From Kribbella sp. CA-293567 (GTDB lineage: Bacteria > Actinomycetota > Actinomycetes > Propionibacteriales > Kribbellaceae), in contig NZ_CP114065.1 of assembly GCF_027627575.1 (NCBI RefSeq), forward strand, positions 6,944,001-7,008,000: a DNA stretch of 64,000 nucleotides, read 5' to 3'. Under the pieces are notes generated by a model that was not told the origin of the DNA, did no database searches, and was given only the letters and a program-made list of their open reading frames with translations. Position 1 is the stretch's first letter. Each line of letters begins with the position of its first letter. Both the position numbers and the translations under genes were made by a program. Below, piece after piece: positions 43,281 to 52,663 of this stretch.

Positions 43281-43946
43281 ATGAGCGGCGCAGTCAGGAT
43301 CTTGTTGGTCGAGGACGATCTCGATATCGCGAACGCTCTGATACCTGCGTTGCGCCGGTACGGGTTGATGGTGACGCACGTCCGGACGGCCGCGGACGCG
43401 CTCGCCGCCGACCCGGGTGACCTCGTGCTGCTCGACCTCGGACTCCCCGACGGTGACGGCATCAACGTGTGCCGGCAGATCCGCACGGTGTCGGATGTTC
43501 CGGTGATCGCGGTGACCGCCCGAGGCGAGGCGGCCGACCGCGTCCGGGGCCTGCGCAGCGGCGCCGACGACTATGTGGTCAAACCGTTCGCGATCTCCGA
43601 GCTGCTGGCCCGCATCGATGCTGTACTTCGCCGTACCGGTTTGCTGCAGCCCCGCCCCAGGGTGACCGTCGGAGACCTGACCGTCGATATCGAGGCACGG
43701 ACGGTCCAGGTCGCCGACAAGCCCATCAGCCTGACCCGCAAGGAGTTCGACGTGCTAGCTGTGCTGGCCGCCCACCACGGCCGGGTGGTGCCGCGCGAGC
43801 AAGTCGCGCTGTACGCCTGGCAGTCCGTCTTCGAGGCTTCCTCGCGGACGATGGACGTGCACGTCGCGAGCCTTCGCGCCAAGCTCGGCCGACCCGAACT
43901 GGTGCAGACCATCCGCGGCGTCGGCTACCGCCTCGGTTCGGACTGA
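43281..43946 (+). CDS. OmpR-family response regulator
   Basis: A 221-residue regulator: receiver domain (LLVEDDLDIANALIPALRRY, phosphoacceptor in LVLLDLGLPDGDG, switch lysine in VVKPF) and a winged-helix DNA-binding domain (SLTRKEFDVLAVLAAHHGRV). The ATG lies seven bases after a TACGAT hexamer (43269-43274), so its mRNA may be leaderless. It pairs with the kinase three bases downstream and probably regulates the divergent TRAP genes. Confidence 0.94.
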   Translation: MSGAVRILLVEDDLDIANALIPALRRYGLMVTHVRTAADALAADPGDLVLLDLGLPDGDGINVCRQIRTVSDVPVIAVTARGEAADRVRGLRSGADDYVVKPFAISELLARIDAVLRRTGLLQPRPRVTVGDLTVDIEARTVQVADKPISLTRKEFDVLAVLAAHHGRVVPREQVALYAWQSVFEASSRTMDVHVASLRAKLGRPELVQTIRGVGYRLGSD

Positions 43947-43949
43947 CCG

Positions 43950-45320
43950 TTGCGCCGTCGCCTGCTGCAGTCCCTCGTCCCGATGCTGATCGCACTTGCC
44001 ATCGTCGCCGCCGTCCCGCTGGCCAACTTCATCGCCACCGGTGCGTCCCGCACGCTCTTCCTGTCCCGCAGCAACGACGCGGACTGGTTCGCCACGATGG
44101 CGGAGGCGCCGCTGCAGTCCAGCGACGTCGCCAGCCTGCGTGAGCTCGCCGTCCGCTATCACCAGCTCTACAACACCCCGGTGTTCGTGGTCGACGTCGA
44201 CAGCCGGGTGATCGCCACCTCGCGGTCCGGCGTGGTCGTGTCCGAGCCCGAGATCGCCAGGGCGCTGTCCAGCACGCTGGCCGGCCGGCTGCCCGCCGAG
44301 CCGCCGGCGCTGTGGCCGTGGCGCTCCGGCGACATGGTGGTGGCCCGCCCGGTCGTCAACAACGGCCGCGTCCTCGGTGCCGCCGTACTGCGGGTGCCGA
44401 CCGAGCGTGCTCGCGACCAGGTGCAGAACGGCCTGCTGCTGCTCCTCGGTGGCCTGCTGATCAGCATCGGTGCCGTCGTCATCGGTATCGTCCGCCCGGT
44501 CACCCGCTGGGTACTGCGCCCGCTCAACGACCTCGACAACGCGACCCACCAGGTCACCCGCGGCGCACTCGACACCCGCGTCTCGACCGACGGCCGCGCC
44601 CCCGAACTGCGCCGGCTGGGCGACAGCTTCAACTCGATGGCCCTCAGCCTGCACCAGGCCCGCCAGCGCGAGCGCGAGTTCGTCGCCGACGCGTCCCACC
44701 AGCTCCGGACCCCGCTGACGTCGGCCCGGATCCACATCGAGGGCCTGTCCCGGCTGTCGCCGACCGCGCGGTTCGCGCTCAGCGACATCGACCGGCTCGG
44801 CCGGATCGTGCAGCGCCTGTCCCGGCTGGCCGGCTCCGACCGTCCAGGCGATGCCGAGGGCAACGAGGAGCCGCTGGACCTGGCCCAGGCCGTCAAGGAG
44901 CGTCTGGTCGGCTGGAAGGCCGTCTACGCCGCCGACGACCTGGAACTCATCATCGGCGAGATGGTGCCCGGCGGAGTCGCCTCGGAGCTCGAGGTGGACG
45001 ACATCCTCGACGTACTGCTCGACAACGCCAGCAAGTACGGCGCCCCACCGGTCGAGGTGTCGGTCCTCCGCGACGGCACCGAGGTCGTCCTGTCGGTCCG
45101 CGACCACGGCCTGGGCCTCGGCTCCCGCGACCTGAAGAAGGTCGGCGAACGCTTCTGGCGCAGCGCCCACCACCGCGAGATGCCCGGCACCGGACTGGGC
45201 CTCGCGATCGTCCGCTCCGAAGCCGCGCGAGTCGGCGGACGGGTGGTCGCCCGGCCCCCGATCGGCGGCGGACTGGTGATCGAGGTCCGGGTGCCGTTGA
45301 TCGACGACTACGAGGTCTAG
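43950..45320 (+). CDS. sensor histidine kinase
   Basis: A 456-residue kinase: first membrane helix residues 8-30, extracytoplasmic sensor (31-150), second helix near 160-180, HAMP, dimerisation helix with the phospho-histidine in VADASHQLRTPLTSARIHIE, and an ATPase domain (VLLDNASKYGAPP, GLGLGSRDLKKVGERFW, GTGLGLAIVRS). It has a TTG start three bases after the regulator stop. It probably senses a substrate of the TRAP carrier. Confidence 0.93.
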   Translation: MRRRLLQSLVPMLIALAIVAAVPLANFIATGASRTLFLSRSNDADWFATMAEAPLQSSDVASLRELAVRYHQLYNTPVFVVDVDSRVIATSRSGVVVSEPEIARALSSTLAGRLPAEPPALWPWRSGDMVVARPVVNNGRVLGAAVLRVPTERARDQVQNGLLLLLGGLLISIGAVVIGIVRPVTRWVLRPLNDLDNATHQVTRGALDTRVSTDGRAPELRRLGDSFNSMALSLHQARQREREFVADASHQLRTPLTSARIHIEGLSRLSPTARFALSDIDRLGRIVQRLSRLAGSDRPGDAEGNEEPLDLAQAVKERLVGWKAVYAADDLELIIGEMVPGGVASELEVDDILDVLLDNASKYGAPPVEVSVLRDGTEVVLSVRDHGLGLGSRDLKKVGERFWRSAHHREMPGTGLGLAIVRSEAARVGGRVVARPPIGGGLVIEVRVPLIDDYEV

Positions 45321-45357
45321 TACTGCGCCCGCCCACGCGCGGCTCCTGCGTTAGCCC

Positions 45358-46212
45358 TCAAACAACGGCCAACAAGCGGCCGATGTATGCGGGGGCGACC
45401 GTTCGAACGGTGATCTCAGGGATGTCACCAGCATGAGCTTCAACAGCCAGATCGACGCCGACAGAGCCCGCACCACCGAAGAGTTGCTGCAGGAGCTTGA
45501 GACCCTCAGTAGCGACGGCACCCACGCGCGAATCGTCAATGAGAGTCGCGAACAGGCCAGCCACCTGACGAGCAGGAACAGCGGCCATGATGCGGTAGAC
45601 ATCGCCGGCATCTTTGTTGGTCAGGCGGGCCGGACGCGCAGCCGCACCGGCGACACGTTCGCTGATCTTGAACGCCTTGGCGACCAGCAGACCCGCCGGG
45701 CCTGCCACATTGACGCTGATCCTGCGCTCGTCGTTCGGGTCGAGGCCAGTGATCAGCATGGGGCTGCGGTCGATGACGCAGACCTCCAGGCCAGGCGTCG
45801 TACGGGCTGACATCTTGCCGTGGGGTGGGAGTCTGGCGCTTCGCCCTCCGGCGACCAGCTCCTTCGCGACAAGGAGGTCCAGTTCAATGGGAACGTCCTT
45901 GCCGGCGATGCGTTCAGTGCGTGCCCACAGACCAGGTTGATCGGGGTACATCAGTTCGAATCCGGCGACGCGTAACGCTTCATCAAGATGTGGCTGGTCT
46001 TCGAGCAGCAGAGGATCGATGCTCAAGTCCCCGTCAGAAGTGAACGGAGCGTTTCGGATGGCGGCGTCAGGTGTGCGTAGATAAACAGCCTGAGCCCCGA
46101 CGACTGTCAGCGCACCTAGGTGAGGTCGCAGAGCTATGAGTCCATCAAGGAGCACACGGCGTGCTGCGATGGCCAACAAAGTCTGCTCTACGCCTGGGGG
46201 AACCTTGGACAT
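45358..46212 (-). CDS. AbiEii-like nucleotidyltransferase (putative toxin)
   Basis: A 284-residue protein with a nucleotidyltransferase core: LTVVGAQAVYLR (G-x-A motif I), then FTSDGDLSIDP (the DxD metal motif), and the second motif RLTNKDAGDVYRIM, matching the KDxxD segment of AbiEii toxins. Such toxins modify tRNA with pyrimidines and stop translation. It follows an AbiEi-like gene by about 60 bases, so the two make a type IV-like toxin-antitoxin module. ATG 46212 is preferred over TTG 46233. Its GC is lower than that of its neighbours. Confidence 0.78.
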   Translation of the reverse strand: MSKVPPGVEQTLLAIAARRVLLDGLIALRPHLGALTVVGAQAVYLRTPDAAIRNAPFTSDGDLSIDPLLLEDQPHLDEALRVAGFELMYPDQPGLWARTERIAGKDVPIELDLLVAKELVAGGRSARLPPHGKMSARTTPGLEVCVIDRSPMLITGLDPNDERRISVNVAGPAGLLVAKAFKISERVAGAAARPARLTNKDAGDVYRIMAAVPARQVAGLFATLIDDSRVGAVATEGLKLLQQLFGGAGSVGVDLAVEAHAGDIPEITVRTVAPAYIGRLLAVV

Positions 46213-46272
46213 ACCTTCCTTGCTCCTACTCAACTACGAATTCGGATGCCAGAGTCCCAGTAGTTGGCTGGC

Positions 46273-47400
46273 CTACTCCCGAAGCCCGGCTTTCCGCCAT
46301 AGGCCAGGATTCTCCTGCATGTACTTGAGGACCGCCTCGCCCTCAGCCGGCAGCCGGCCGGGGCCTGCGATGCAATCCAGAACGAGTTGACTCAGAGCAA
46401 CTCGCCCGATTCCGTCATCCCGAGTGGCTCGCTCTTGAACGACCTTGTCCTCGGCCCGGAGAAGTAGCACGTCGGCGCCCTTTCTGACAGGAAGCAGGCC
46501 GAGTTCGTCACCGAGTTCGTCCGGTACGTTCGAAGCATCAGAAGGCAGATAAAGCATCAACTGCCCACCAACCGCGAGCGGTGCGACAGTTCGCGCCGCG
46601 TAGGACCCGGTGAGAAGAATCCGTTCACCGCCTCTCGCTGGAAGAGCGCGCAGTGCTTCGAGTACCGCGTCGATGCCATTCGGAGCGACCATGCCGACGT
46701 AGGAGCCCTGTCGTAGCAGGACGTACTGCTCGGCGCGAGCCCGCAACAGTTGGGGCCAATCCACGTCGGCGACCACCCGGCCTTGACGCCGGATCAATAG
46801 TTGGTCTTCAAGAACACCCAAAAGCCGGGACACGTAGGGAAGGCTGAGATCGGCCGCCTCGGCAAGCTCTCCAGCTCGGTACGGCGGTGCGATATCTGTC
46901 AGGAGCCGCACCAGACGGCCGGCTTTAGGCCCCGCCAGCGTCGTTCTGCTGGCCCGCGTCGGGCTGGACCGCGGAGGTCGGCTGTCCCCCTGGGTGTAGA
47001 TCGCGATAGCCGGCCTTGCCACTCGGAGAAAGGCGTTGCCGGTGAGGTCGATGTACCCGATCTCGTTCTCACGCAGGAGTAGCTGTATGCGCTGCGAGAT
47101 CCAAGGAGTGATTACGAGTGGTGTGGTGTAGCGATTCACCCGCCGGACGAGGTCCAGCTTGGGCAGCAGTTGCTCCTCGATGACTCGAGGAGTGACATCT
47201 TCTTCGAGGTTGACCAGTAGCTGCGTGAAAACACCGTCGCCTGCTGACCTGACCTGCACCAACGCGTCGCGAGAGCGCTCCTTCATGACCGCCTGCTCGC
47301 TGACGTCGAGAGTGATCTCCCAGGTATCCCCAAGGAGGTCTCTCAGAACCTGAAGCCCTTGTTCGAGCAGGGACTCCGAGGCTGGCTCACTGAAGTCCAC
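46273..47400 (-). CDS. AbiEi-like antitoxin/regulator
   Basis: A 375-residue protein. The N-terminal half has the AbiEi_2-like pattern (PLVITPWISQRIQLLLRENE, then GYIDLTGNAFLRVARP); the middle is a winged helix (LLTDIAPPYRAGELAEAADL, then SLPYVSRLLGVLEDQLLI), and the C-terminal part (LTGSYAARTVAPLAVGGQLM) looks like the antitoxin interface. It probably represses its own operon and blocks the toxin. The GTG start lies near a 30-bp inverted repeat at 47435-47464. It lies upstream of the toxin, as in known abiE operons. Confidence 0.75.
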   Translation of the reverse strand: MDFSEPASESLLEQGLQVLRDLLGDTWEITLDVSEQAVMKERSRDALVQVRSAGDGVFTQLLVNLEEDVTPRVIEEQLLPKLDLVRRVNRYTTPLVITPWISQRIQLLLRENEIGYIDLTGNAFLRVARPAIAIYTQGDSRPPRSSPTRASRTTLAGPKAGRLVRLLTDIAPPYRAGELAEAADLSLPYVSRLLGVLEDQLLIRRQGRVVADVDWPQLLRARAEQYVLLRQGSYVGMVAPNGIDAVLEALRALPARGGERILLTGSYAARTVAPLAVGGQLMLYLPSDASNVPDELGDELGLLPVRKGADVLLLRAEDKVVQERATRDDGIGRVALSQLVLDCIAGPGRLPAEGEAVLKYMQENPGLWRKAGLRE

Positions 47401-47434
47401 GCTTCATACTTGCACACAAAATATTACCTCACAA

Positions 47435-47464
47435 GAAAACTTGCCCAGAAAGGCAGGTTTTCTC
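47435..47464. promoter_or_regulatory. inverted repeat upstream of the AbiEi-like gene
   Basis: Arms AGAAAACTTGCC (47435-47446) and GGCAGGTTTTCT (47453-47464) match at 11 of 12 positions around CAGAAA, 35 bases before the GTG. The flanks are unusually A/T-rich. AbiEi antitoxins are known to bind inverted repeats in their own promoters, so this is a likely operator. Confidence 0.6.
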
Positions 47465-47607
47465 TAGAAGGCATCTTCAATCTGGCGCAAGTTTGCCCCC
47501 AAGACCGGCTTGCCTTCGACAAGCAAGCCCGTGCGCAGGCAAGCGGCCCATGGTCACCTCGAGCCGGCGACGGAGGAGCCGCGCGTGGGTGGGCGTAGTA
47601 CGGGCGA

Positions 47608-48627
47608 TCAGATGTGGTTGGTGCGGTACCAGCGCTCGGCTGCCGGGTGCAGCGGGATGGGCATGGTGGCGATGGCCGAGCGGGCGTCGAGGGAGCCTGC
47701 TTCGGGGTGGACCTTCATCAGGTCGGCCTGGCGGCGGAACATCGTGTTCAGGGTCCACCAGGCCCAGGAGTCGGACAGGCCGCGCTTGGCCAGCAGGTAG
47801 TTCGGTACGGCGAGGGTCGGGACCGCGCTGGCCAGGGAGTAGATCGACGGCGGGATCGAGGACAGGACGTACCCGCCGAAGCGTTGCTGGGCGATGGCGT
47901 TGGCCGTGACGCCGATGTCGACCAGCCGGAAGCCGATCGTCGACTGCAGCTCCTTGATCGGGGTGGTGGGCAGGCCCCCGCTCCAGATCAGTGCGTCGAT
48001 CCCGTTGGGAACGTTCGGGTTCTCCGCCTTGGCCTTGAGCATCTTCACCGCCGTGACCAGGTTGTAGTTCACCGTCCGCACCGGCTTGAGTTTGGGGTTC
48101 GAGCCGTCGATGCCGGCCTTGGCGATGATCCGGTCGGCCACCACCTTCGTCCCCGACAGCTTCGGGCCGACGCTGACGACCTTGCCCGCGAGGTCGGCGA
48201 GGGTGGAGATCTTGGAGGCGGTCGGCACCACCACGTGCACGTAGTTGTCGTAGACCCGCGCCAGCGCGTTGAACCGCAGGGCGCCGGAGCTGAAGGATTC
48301 TTTCCCCTCGAAGGCGTCCAGCGCCGAGTCCGACAGGCTGAAGGCGATGTCGACGGTACCTCGGTCGAGCATCCGCAGGTTCTGCACCGAGCCCTCGGTC
48401 GGGACGGCATCCATCCGGACGCCGGTCACCTCGGTGACCAGATTGGCCAGGCCGGCGCCGTAGATCGCGTACACGCCGTCCGGGTTGCCGGTGGCGATCT
48501 TGGCCGGTCCGGCCGGGGCCGGCTCGTTCGACTTGCCGCGGGAGCATCCCGGCGTCACCAGGGTGGCCGCTGCGGCGGCTCCGAGTCCGAGCACGTTGCG
48601 GCGGTTCAGGAGGCGGGGACGGTCCAT
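47608..48627 (-). CDS. second TAXI-family solute-binding lipoprotein
   Basis: A 339-residue TAXI receptor with a twin-arginine signal (LLNRRNVLGLGAAAAATLV) ending in a lipobox-like TPGC. The fold shows ATGNPDGVYAIYGAGLANLV, SVQNLRMLDRGTVDIAFSLS and VSVGPKLSGTKVVADRII. It is related to the receptor at 40160 but has no permease beside it. It may share the permease at 41133. The AbiE-like pair lies between it and the two-component genes. Confidence 0.88.
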   Translation of the reverse strand: MDRPRLLNRRNVLGLGAAAAATLVTPGCSRGKSNEPAPAGPAKIATGNPDGVYAIYGAGLANLVTEVTGVRMDAVPTEGSVQNLRMLDRGTVDIAFSLSDSALDAFEGKESFSSGALRFNALARVYDNYVHVVVPTASKISTLADLAGKVVSVGPKLSGTKVVADRIIAKAGIDGSNPKLKPVRTVNYNLVTAVKMLKAKAENPNVPNGIDALIWSGGLPTTPIKELQSTIGFRLVDIGVTANAIAQQRFGGYVLSSIPPSIYSLASAVPTLAVPNYLLAKRGLSDSWAWWTLNTMFRRQADLMKVHPEAGSLDARSAIATMPIPLHPAAERWYRTNHI

Positions 48628-48772
48628 GGGAACAACCTAGAGGGCAAGTGGTCCCTGAGCTACTCACAGTGCTGCAACGAACAGGGTGTGGACGGGCCCC
48701 GGGTGGATGTGACAGCGTTGTCATCGCACCGGCCGCCAGGGCCACGCCAGACCGTCATCGGAGGATGATTTC

Positions 48773-51700
48773 GTGCACGACGACCGTCAACTCATCGAGG
48801 AGCGGCTCCAGCGCGCCCTGCGGGAGCGGATCCGCCCCGCGATCTACGGCGCGGCCGTCCCGCTGGACATCAAGGTGTGGCACGCACCTGGTGAGCCGGT
48901 GCCGCCCGCCGAGGCGCTCGCCGCGTCCTACGAGCCGGCCGAGATCGGCCTGCCGTGGGGTCCGGCCTGGGGCACCGCGTGGTTCCACTTCAGCGGCCAG
49001 GTGCCGGCCGAGTGGGCCGGCCGCGAGATCGAGGCGGTCATCGACCTCGGCTTCAGCGGCGGCCCGGGCTTCTCGGCGGAGGGCCTGGTGCACACCACCA
49101 AGGGCGTCCCGCTGAAGGGCCTGCACCCGCGCCAGACCTACGCGCCGCTGTCGATCCTCGGCCCGGACGGTACGGCGGCGTCGGCCGGCGACAGCATCGA
49201 GTTCTACGTCGAGGCGGCTGCCAACCCCGAAGTACTCGGCTACAACGCCTTCGCCCCGATCTCCTCCGACATGGGCTCCAAGCCGGAGCCGGGTGGCAAG
49301 CCGATCTACCAGCTCACCCGCGCCGACCTGGCGGTCTTCAACGCCGACGTCTGGGACCTGATCCTCGACCTGGAGGCGCTGAACGGCCTGCAGAAGGAGC
49401 TGCCCAAGCAGGAGCCGCGCAGCCGCGAGATCCTGCGGGCGCTGAGCCGCGCGCTCGACGTACTGGACTACGAGGACGTCGCCGGCACGGCGGCCGACGC
49501 CCGCGCCGAGCTGACCGACGTCCTGAGCCGGCCGGCGCACACCAGCGCGCACCAACTGTCCGCCGTCGGGCACGCGCACATCGACTCCGCCTGGCTCTGG
49601 CCGCTGCGGGAGACCCGGCGCAAGGTGGCCCGCACGATCTCCAACGTCGCCACCCTGGCCGAGGAGTACCCCGAGCTGGTCTTCGCCTTCTCGCAGGCCC
49701 AGCAGCACGCCTGGGTGAAGGAGAACTACCCGGAGGTCTGGGAGCGGCTGAAGAAGGCCGTTGCCGAGGGCACCATCGTCCCGGTCGGCGGGATGTGGGT
49801 GGAGTCCGACACCAACCTGCCCGGCGGCGAGGCGCTGGCCCGGCAGTTCGTGCACGGCAAGCGGTTCTTCCTGGACGAGTACGGGATCGACACCCAGGAG
49901 GTCTGGCTGCCGGACTCGTTCGGCTACACCGCGGCGCTGCCGCAGCTGGTCAAGCTGTCCGGCTCGAAGTGGTTCCTGACCCAGAAGATCTCCTGGAACC
50001 AGAAGAACAAGTTCCCGCACCACACCTTCTGGTGGGAGGGCCTCGACGGCACCCAGGTGTTCACCCACTTCCCGCCGATCGACACCTACAACTCCGACCT
50101 GTCCGGCCGCGAGCTGGCGCACGCCCAGCGCAACTTCGCCGAGAACGGCTCCGCGACCCGCTCGCTGGTCCCGTTCGGGTACGGCGACGGCGGTGGCGGC
50201 CCCACCCGCGAGTTCGTCGCGACGGCCCGCCGGGTGGCCAACCTGGAGTCCTCGCCGCGGGTGACGATCGAGTCGCCGACCGAGTTCTTCAGCGCCGCCC
50301 AGGAGGAGTACCCGAACGCGCCGGTCTGGTCGGGTGAGCTCTACCTGGAGATCCACCGCGCGACGTACACCTCGCAGGCCAAGACCAAGCAGGGCAACCG
50401 GCGCAGCGAGCACCTGCTCCGCGAGGCCGAGCTGTGGTCCGCCGCGGCCGTGGTGGCCGGCAAGCTCGACGTCTACCCGTACGAGGAGCTGGACCGGATC
50501 TGGAAGGCCGTGCTGCTGAACCAGTTCCACGACATCCTGCCGGGCAGCTCGATCGCCTGGGTGCACCGCGAGGCCGAGGCGACGTACGCGGGTCTGGCCG
50601 CCGAACTCGAGGCGATCATCGGCCGGGCCCAGCAGGCGCTGGCCGGCACCGGCAACGCGCAGATCGTCTTCAACGGCGCTCCGCACGCCCGCGAGGGCAT
50701 CGCCGGTCTCGGCGCCGGGATCACCGTCGGCGAGGGCCCGGCGGCGACGATCGAAGGCGGTGTCCTCGACAACGGCGTGATCCGGGTGACGATCGACGAG
50801 CGCGGCCTGATCACCAGCCTGTACGACGTGGCCGCGAGCCGCGAGGTGATCGCGCCGGGCAGTACCGCGAACCTCCTGCAGCTGCACGTGGACACCCCGA
50901 ACCAGTGGGACGCCTGGGACGTCGACTCGTTCTACAAGAACAACGTCCGCGACGTGACCGAGGTCGACAGCGTCGAGTTCAGCACCGTCGAGGGAGTCGC
51001 CACGGTCGTGGTGAAGCGTTCGTTCAACCGGTCCAGCGTCACCCAGACGCTGCGGCTGCGACCGGGCGCGAAGCGGGTCGACATCGAGACCTCGATGGAC
51101 TGGCACGAGTCGGAGAAGTTCCTCAAGGCGTCCTTCCCGGTCGACGTGCACGCCGACCGCTCCGCCTCGGAGACGCAGTTCGGGCACATCTTCCGGCCGA
51201 CCCACCAGAACACCTCGTGGGACGCGGCCAAGTTCGAGATCGCGGCGCACCGCTGGGTGCACGTCGGCGAGCCCGGCTACGGCGTTGCCGTGGTCAACGA
51301 CTCGACGTACGGGCACGACGTCAACCGGACCGCGCGGGAGGACGGCGGCAGCACCACCACGATCCGTACCTCGCTGATCCGCGCGCCGCGCTTCCCCGAC
51401 CCGCAGACCGACCAGGGCGTGCACGTGGTCAACCACGCGCTCGTCGTCGGCGCCGGCATCCCGGAGGCGATCGAGGAGGGCTACCGGATCAACCTGCCGG
51501 AGCGGGTGGTGACCGGGGCCGAGGGCACCGACCCGATCGTTGCCCTCGACAACGGCAATGTGATCGTCGAGGCGGTCAAGCTGGCCGACGACCGGTCCGG
51601 CGACGTCGTCGTCCGGCTCTACGAGTCGTCCGGCGGCCGGGCGCGCGCCACCCTCACCACCGGCTTCGCCGCCGCGTCGGTGACGGAGGTCGACCTGCTC

Positions 51701-51796
51701 GAGCGCCACCTGGCCGACCGCGACCTGGCGGACAACTCGGTCAGCTTCGAGCTCCGCCCGTTCCAGATCCTCACCCTGCGCTTCAAGCGCAGCTGA
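48773..51796 (+). CDS. GH38 alpha-mannosidase
   Basis: A 1007-residue glycoside hydrolase of family 38. The zinc/catalytic segment GHAHIDSAWLWPLRETRR lies near residue 265, and the nucleophile aspartate is in EVWLPDSFGYTAALPQL near 380. The C-terminal beta domains follow. No signal peptide, so it acts in the cytosol on imported mannosides. GTG 48773 has GGAGG seven bases upstream. It is a single transcription unit with a perfect terminator behind it. Confidence 0.94.
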   Translation: MHDDRQLIEERLQRALRERIRPAIYGAAVPLDIKVWHAPGEPVPPAEALAASYEPAEIGLPWGPAWGTAWFHFSGQVPAEWAGREIEAVIDLGFSGGPGFSAEGLVHTTKGVPLKGLHPRQTYAPLSILGPDGTAASAGDSIEFYVEAAANPEVLGYNAFAPISSDMGSKPEPGGKPIYQLTRADLAVFNADVWDLILDLEALNGLQKELPKQEPRSREILRALSRALDVLDYEDVAGTAADARAELTDVLSRPAHTSAHQLSAVGHAHIDSAWLWPLRETRRKVARTISNVATLAEEYPELVFAFSQAQQHAWVKENYPEVWERLKKAVAEGTIVPVGGMWVESDTNLPGGEALARQFVHGKRFFLDEYGIDTQEVWLPDSFGYTAALPQLVKLSGSKWFLTQKISWNQKNKFPHHTFWWEGLDGTQVFTHFPPIDTYNSDLSGRELAHAQRNFAENGSATRSLVPFGYGDGGGGPTREFVATARRVANLESSPRVTIESPTEFFSAAQEEYPNAPVWSGELYLEIHRATYTSQAKTKQGNRRSEHLLREAELWSAAAVVAGKLDVYPYEELDRIWKAVLLNQFHDILPGSSIAWVHREAEATYAGLAAELEAIIGRAQQALAGTGNAQIVFNGAPHAREGIAGLGAGITVGEGPAATIEGGVLDNGVIRVTIDERGLITSLYDVAASREVIAPGSTANLLQLHVDTPNQWDAWDVDSFYKNNVRDVTEVDSVEFSTVEGVATVVVKRSFNRSSVTQTLRLRPGAKRVDIETSMDWHESEKFLKASFPVDVHADRSASETQFGHIFRPTHQNTSWDAAKFEIAAHRWVHVGEPGYGVAVVNDSTYGHDVNRTAREDGGSTTTIRTSLIRAPRFPDPQTDQGVHVVNHALVVGAGIPEAIEEGYRINLPERVVTGAEGTDPIVALDNGNVIVEAVKLADDRSGDVVVRLYESSGGRARATLTTGFAAASVTEVDLLERHLADRDLADNSVSFELRPFQILTLRFKRS

Positions 51797-51810
51797 TCCA
51801 GTCGAACCAT

Positions 51811-51849
51811 CAGAAGGCCGCCCCGCCGATTCGACGGGGCGGCCTTCTG
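51811..51849. terminator. bidirectional hairpin after the GH38 gene
   Basis: A perfect 15-bp stem (CAGAAGGCCGCCCCG, 51811-51825, with 51835-51849) around a nine-base loop lies between convergent stops. Confidence 0.85.
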
Positions 51850-51856
51850 CCGTTGC

Positions 51857-52663
51857 TCAGCCCGCCGGCGAGTTCCGGCGTACGTCGGTCCACGCCGCGT
51901 CGACGCACAGGCCACAGGCCGGACCGGTGAATTCGGCCGCCGCAGCGGTGTTGCCCGTCAGCCGGTAGGCGAACCAGGCGGTCACCACACCCCGGTACCC
52001 ACCTCCGTCACCGCTCGGTTCGAGATGCGTTGCCTCACGCAATGATCCGTAGACGGCCGGCACCTGGGTCGCCTGCTTCCACATCGCCACCACCAAAGCG
52101 GCCGGAACGATGGTGTCCCGCCCGCCGGACAGGAAGAGCGCCGGTCCCTTCAGCTTCCCCGATGCAGCCAACGGCCCCGGCTGGATGGGGACAGTGGTGT
52201 CGATCCGCTCGTCCAGACCGGCGTTGATCGCCCCCATGCCTCCTTGCGAGTGCCCGGCCGCGCCGATCTGCTGCAGATCGACATGCCGGTGGAACTCGCT
52301 GCCCGCGTCGCCGTCGAACCGCGCGAGCAGGTCGATCCCGGCTCGCATCTCCAGCCCCGTCCCGGAGAACGGCGTGTTGGCCGCCGCCACGATGAACCCG
52401 TGACTGGCGAGATGCCGCAGTAGTCCGCTGTAGACCCCTGGCACGACTCCTGTCCCGTTACCCCACAGCACCACCGGACGGCGCCCCGTCAGCACCGCCG
52501 GATAGTAGAGCGTGTGAGCCGCCAGCACCTTGACCTTCACCGCGGAGGTTCCAGGCAGAGCCCATTGCTGATCGATACCGGCCGGCTGTCCGGCCGAGGC
52601 CGGAGCAGTCACCATGCCCAGCGACATAATTGCCGCTAGCAACAGAGCGGGTAGACGCTTCAT
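51857..52663 (-). CDS. secreted alpha/beta hydrolase (dienelactone/PETase-like)
   Basis: A 268-residue secreted hydrolase with a Sec signal (residues 1-24, cut after ASA). It shows the nucleophile elbow GAAGHSQGGMGA, an aspartate in LFLSGGRDTIVP, the histidine in ATHLEPSGDG, and a C-terminal cysteine pair (CGLC). The fold resembles cutinase/polyester hydrolases and PAF acetylhydrolase; substrate not proven. Its ATG overlaps the stop of the SGNH esterase by one base. Confidence 0.83.
   Translation of the reverse strand: MKRLPALLLAAIMSLGMVTAPASAGQPAGIDQQWALPGTSAVKVKVLAAHTLYYPAVLTGRRPVVLWGNGTGVVPGVYSGLLRHLASHGFIVAAANTPFSGTGLEMRAGIDLLARFDGDAGSEFHRHVDLQQIGAAGHSQGGMGAINAGLDERIDTTVPIQPGPLAASGKLKGPALFLSGGRDTIVPAALVVAMWKQATQVPAVYGSLREATHLEPSGDGGGYRGVVTAWFAYRLTGNTAAAAEFTGPACGLCVDAAWTDVRRNSPAG

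Noticed and set aside
48755..51709. 984-residue minus-strand frame opposite the GH38 gene
   Set aside because: Mirror of a strongly coding gene, rich in Arg/Val/Leu with no motif; typical shadow in high-GC DNA.
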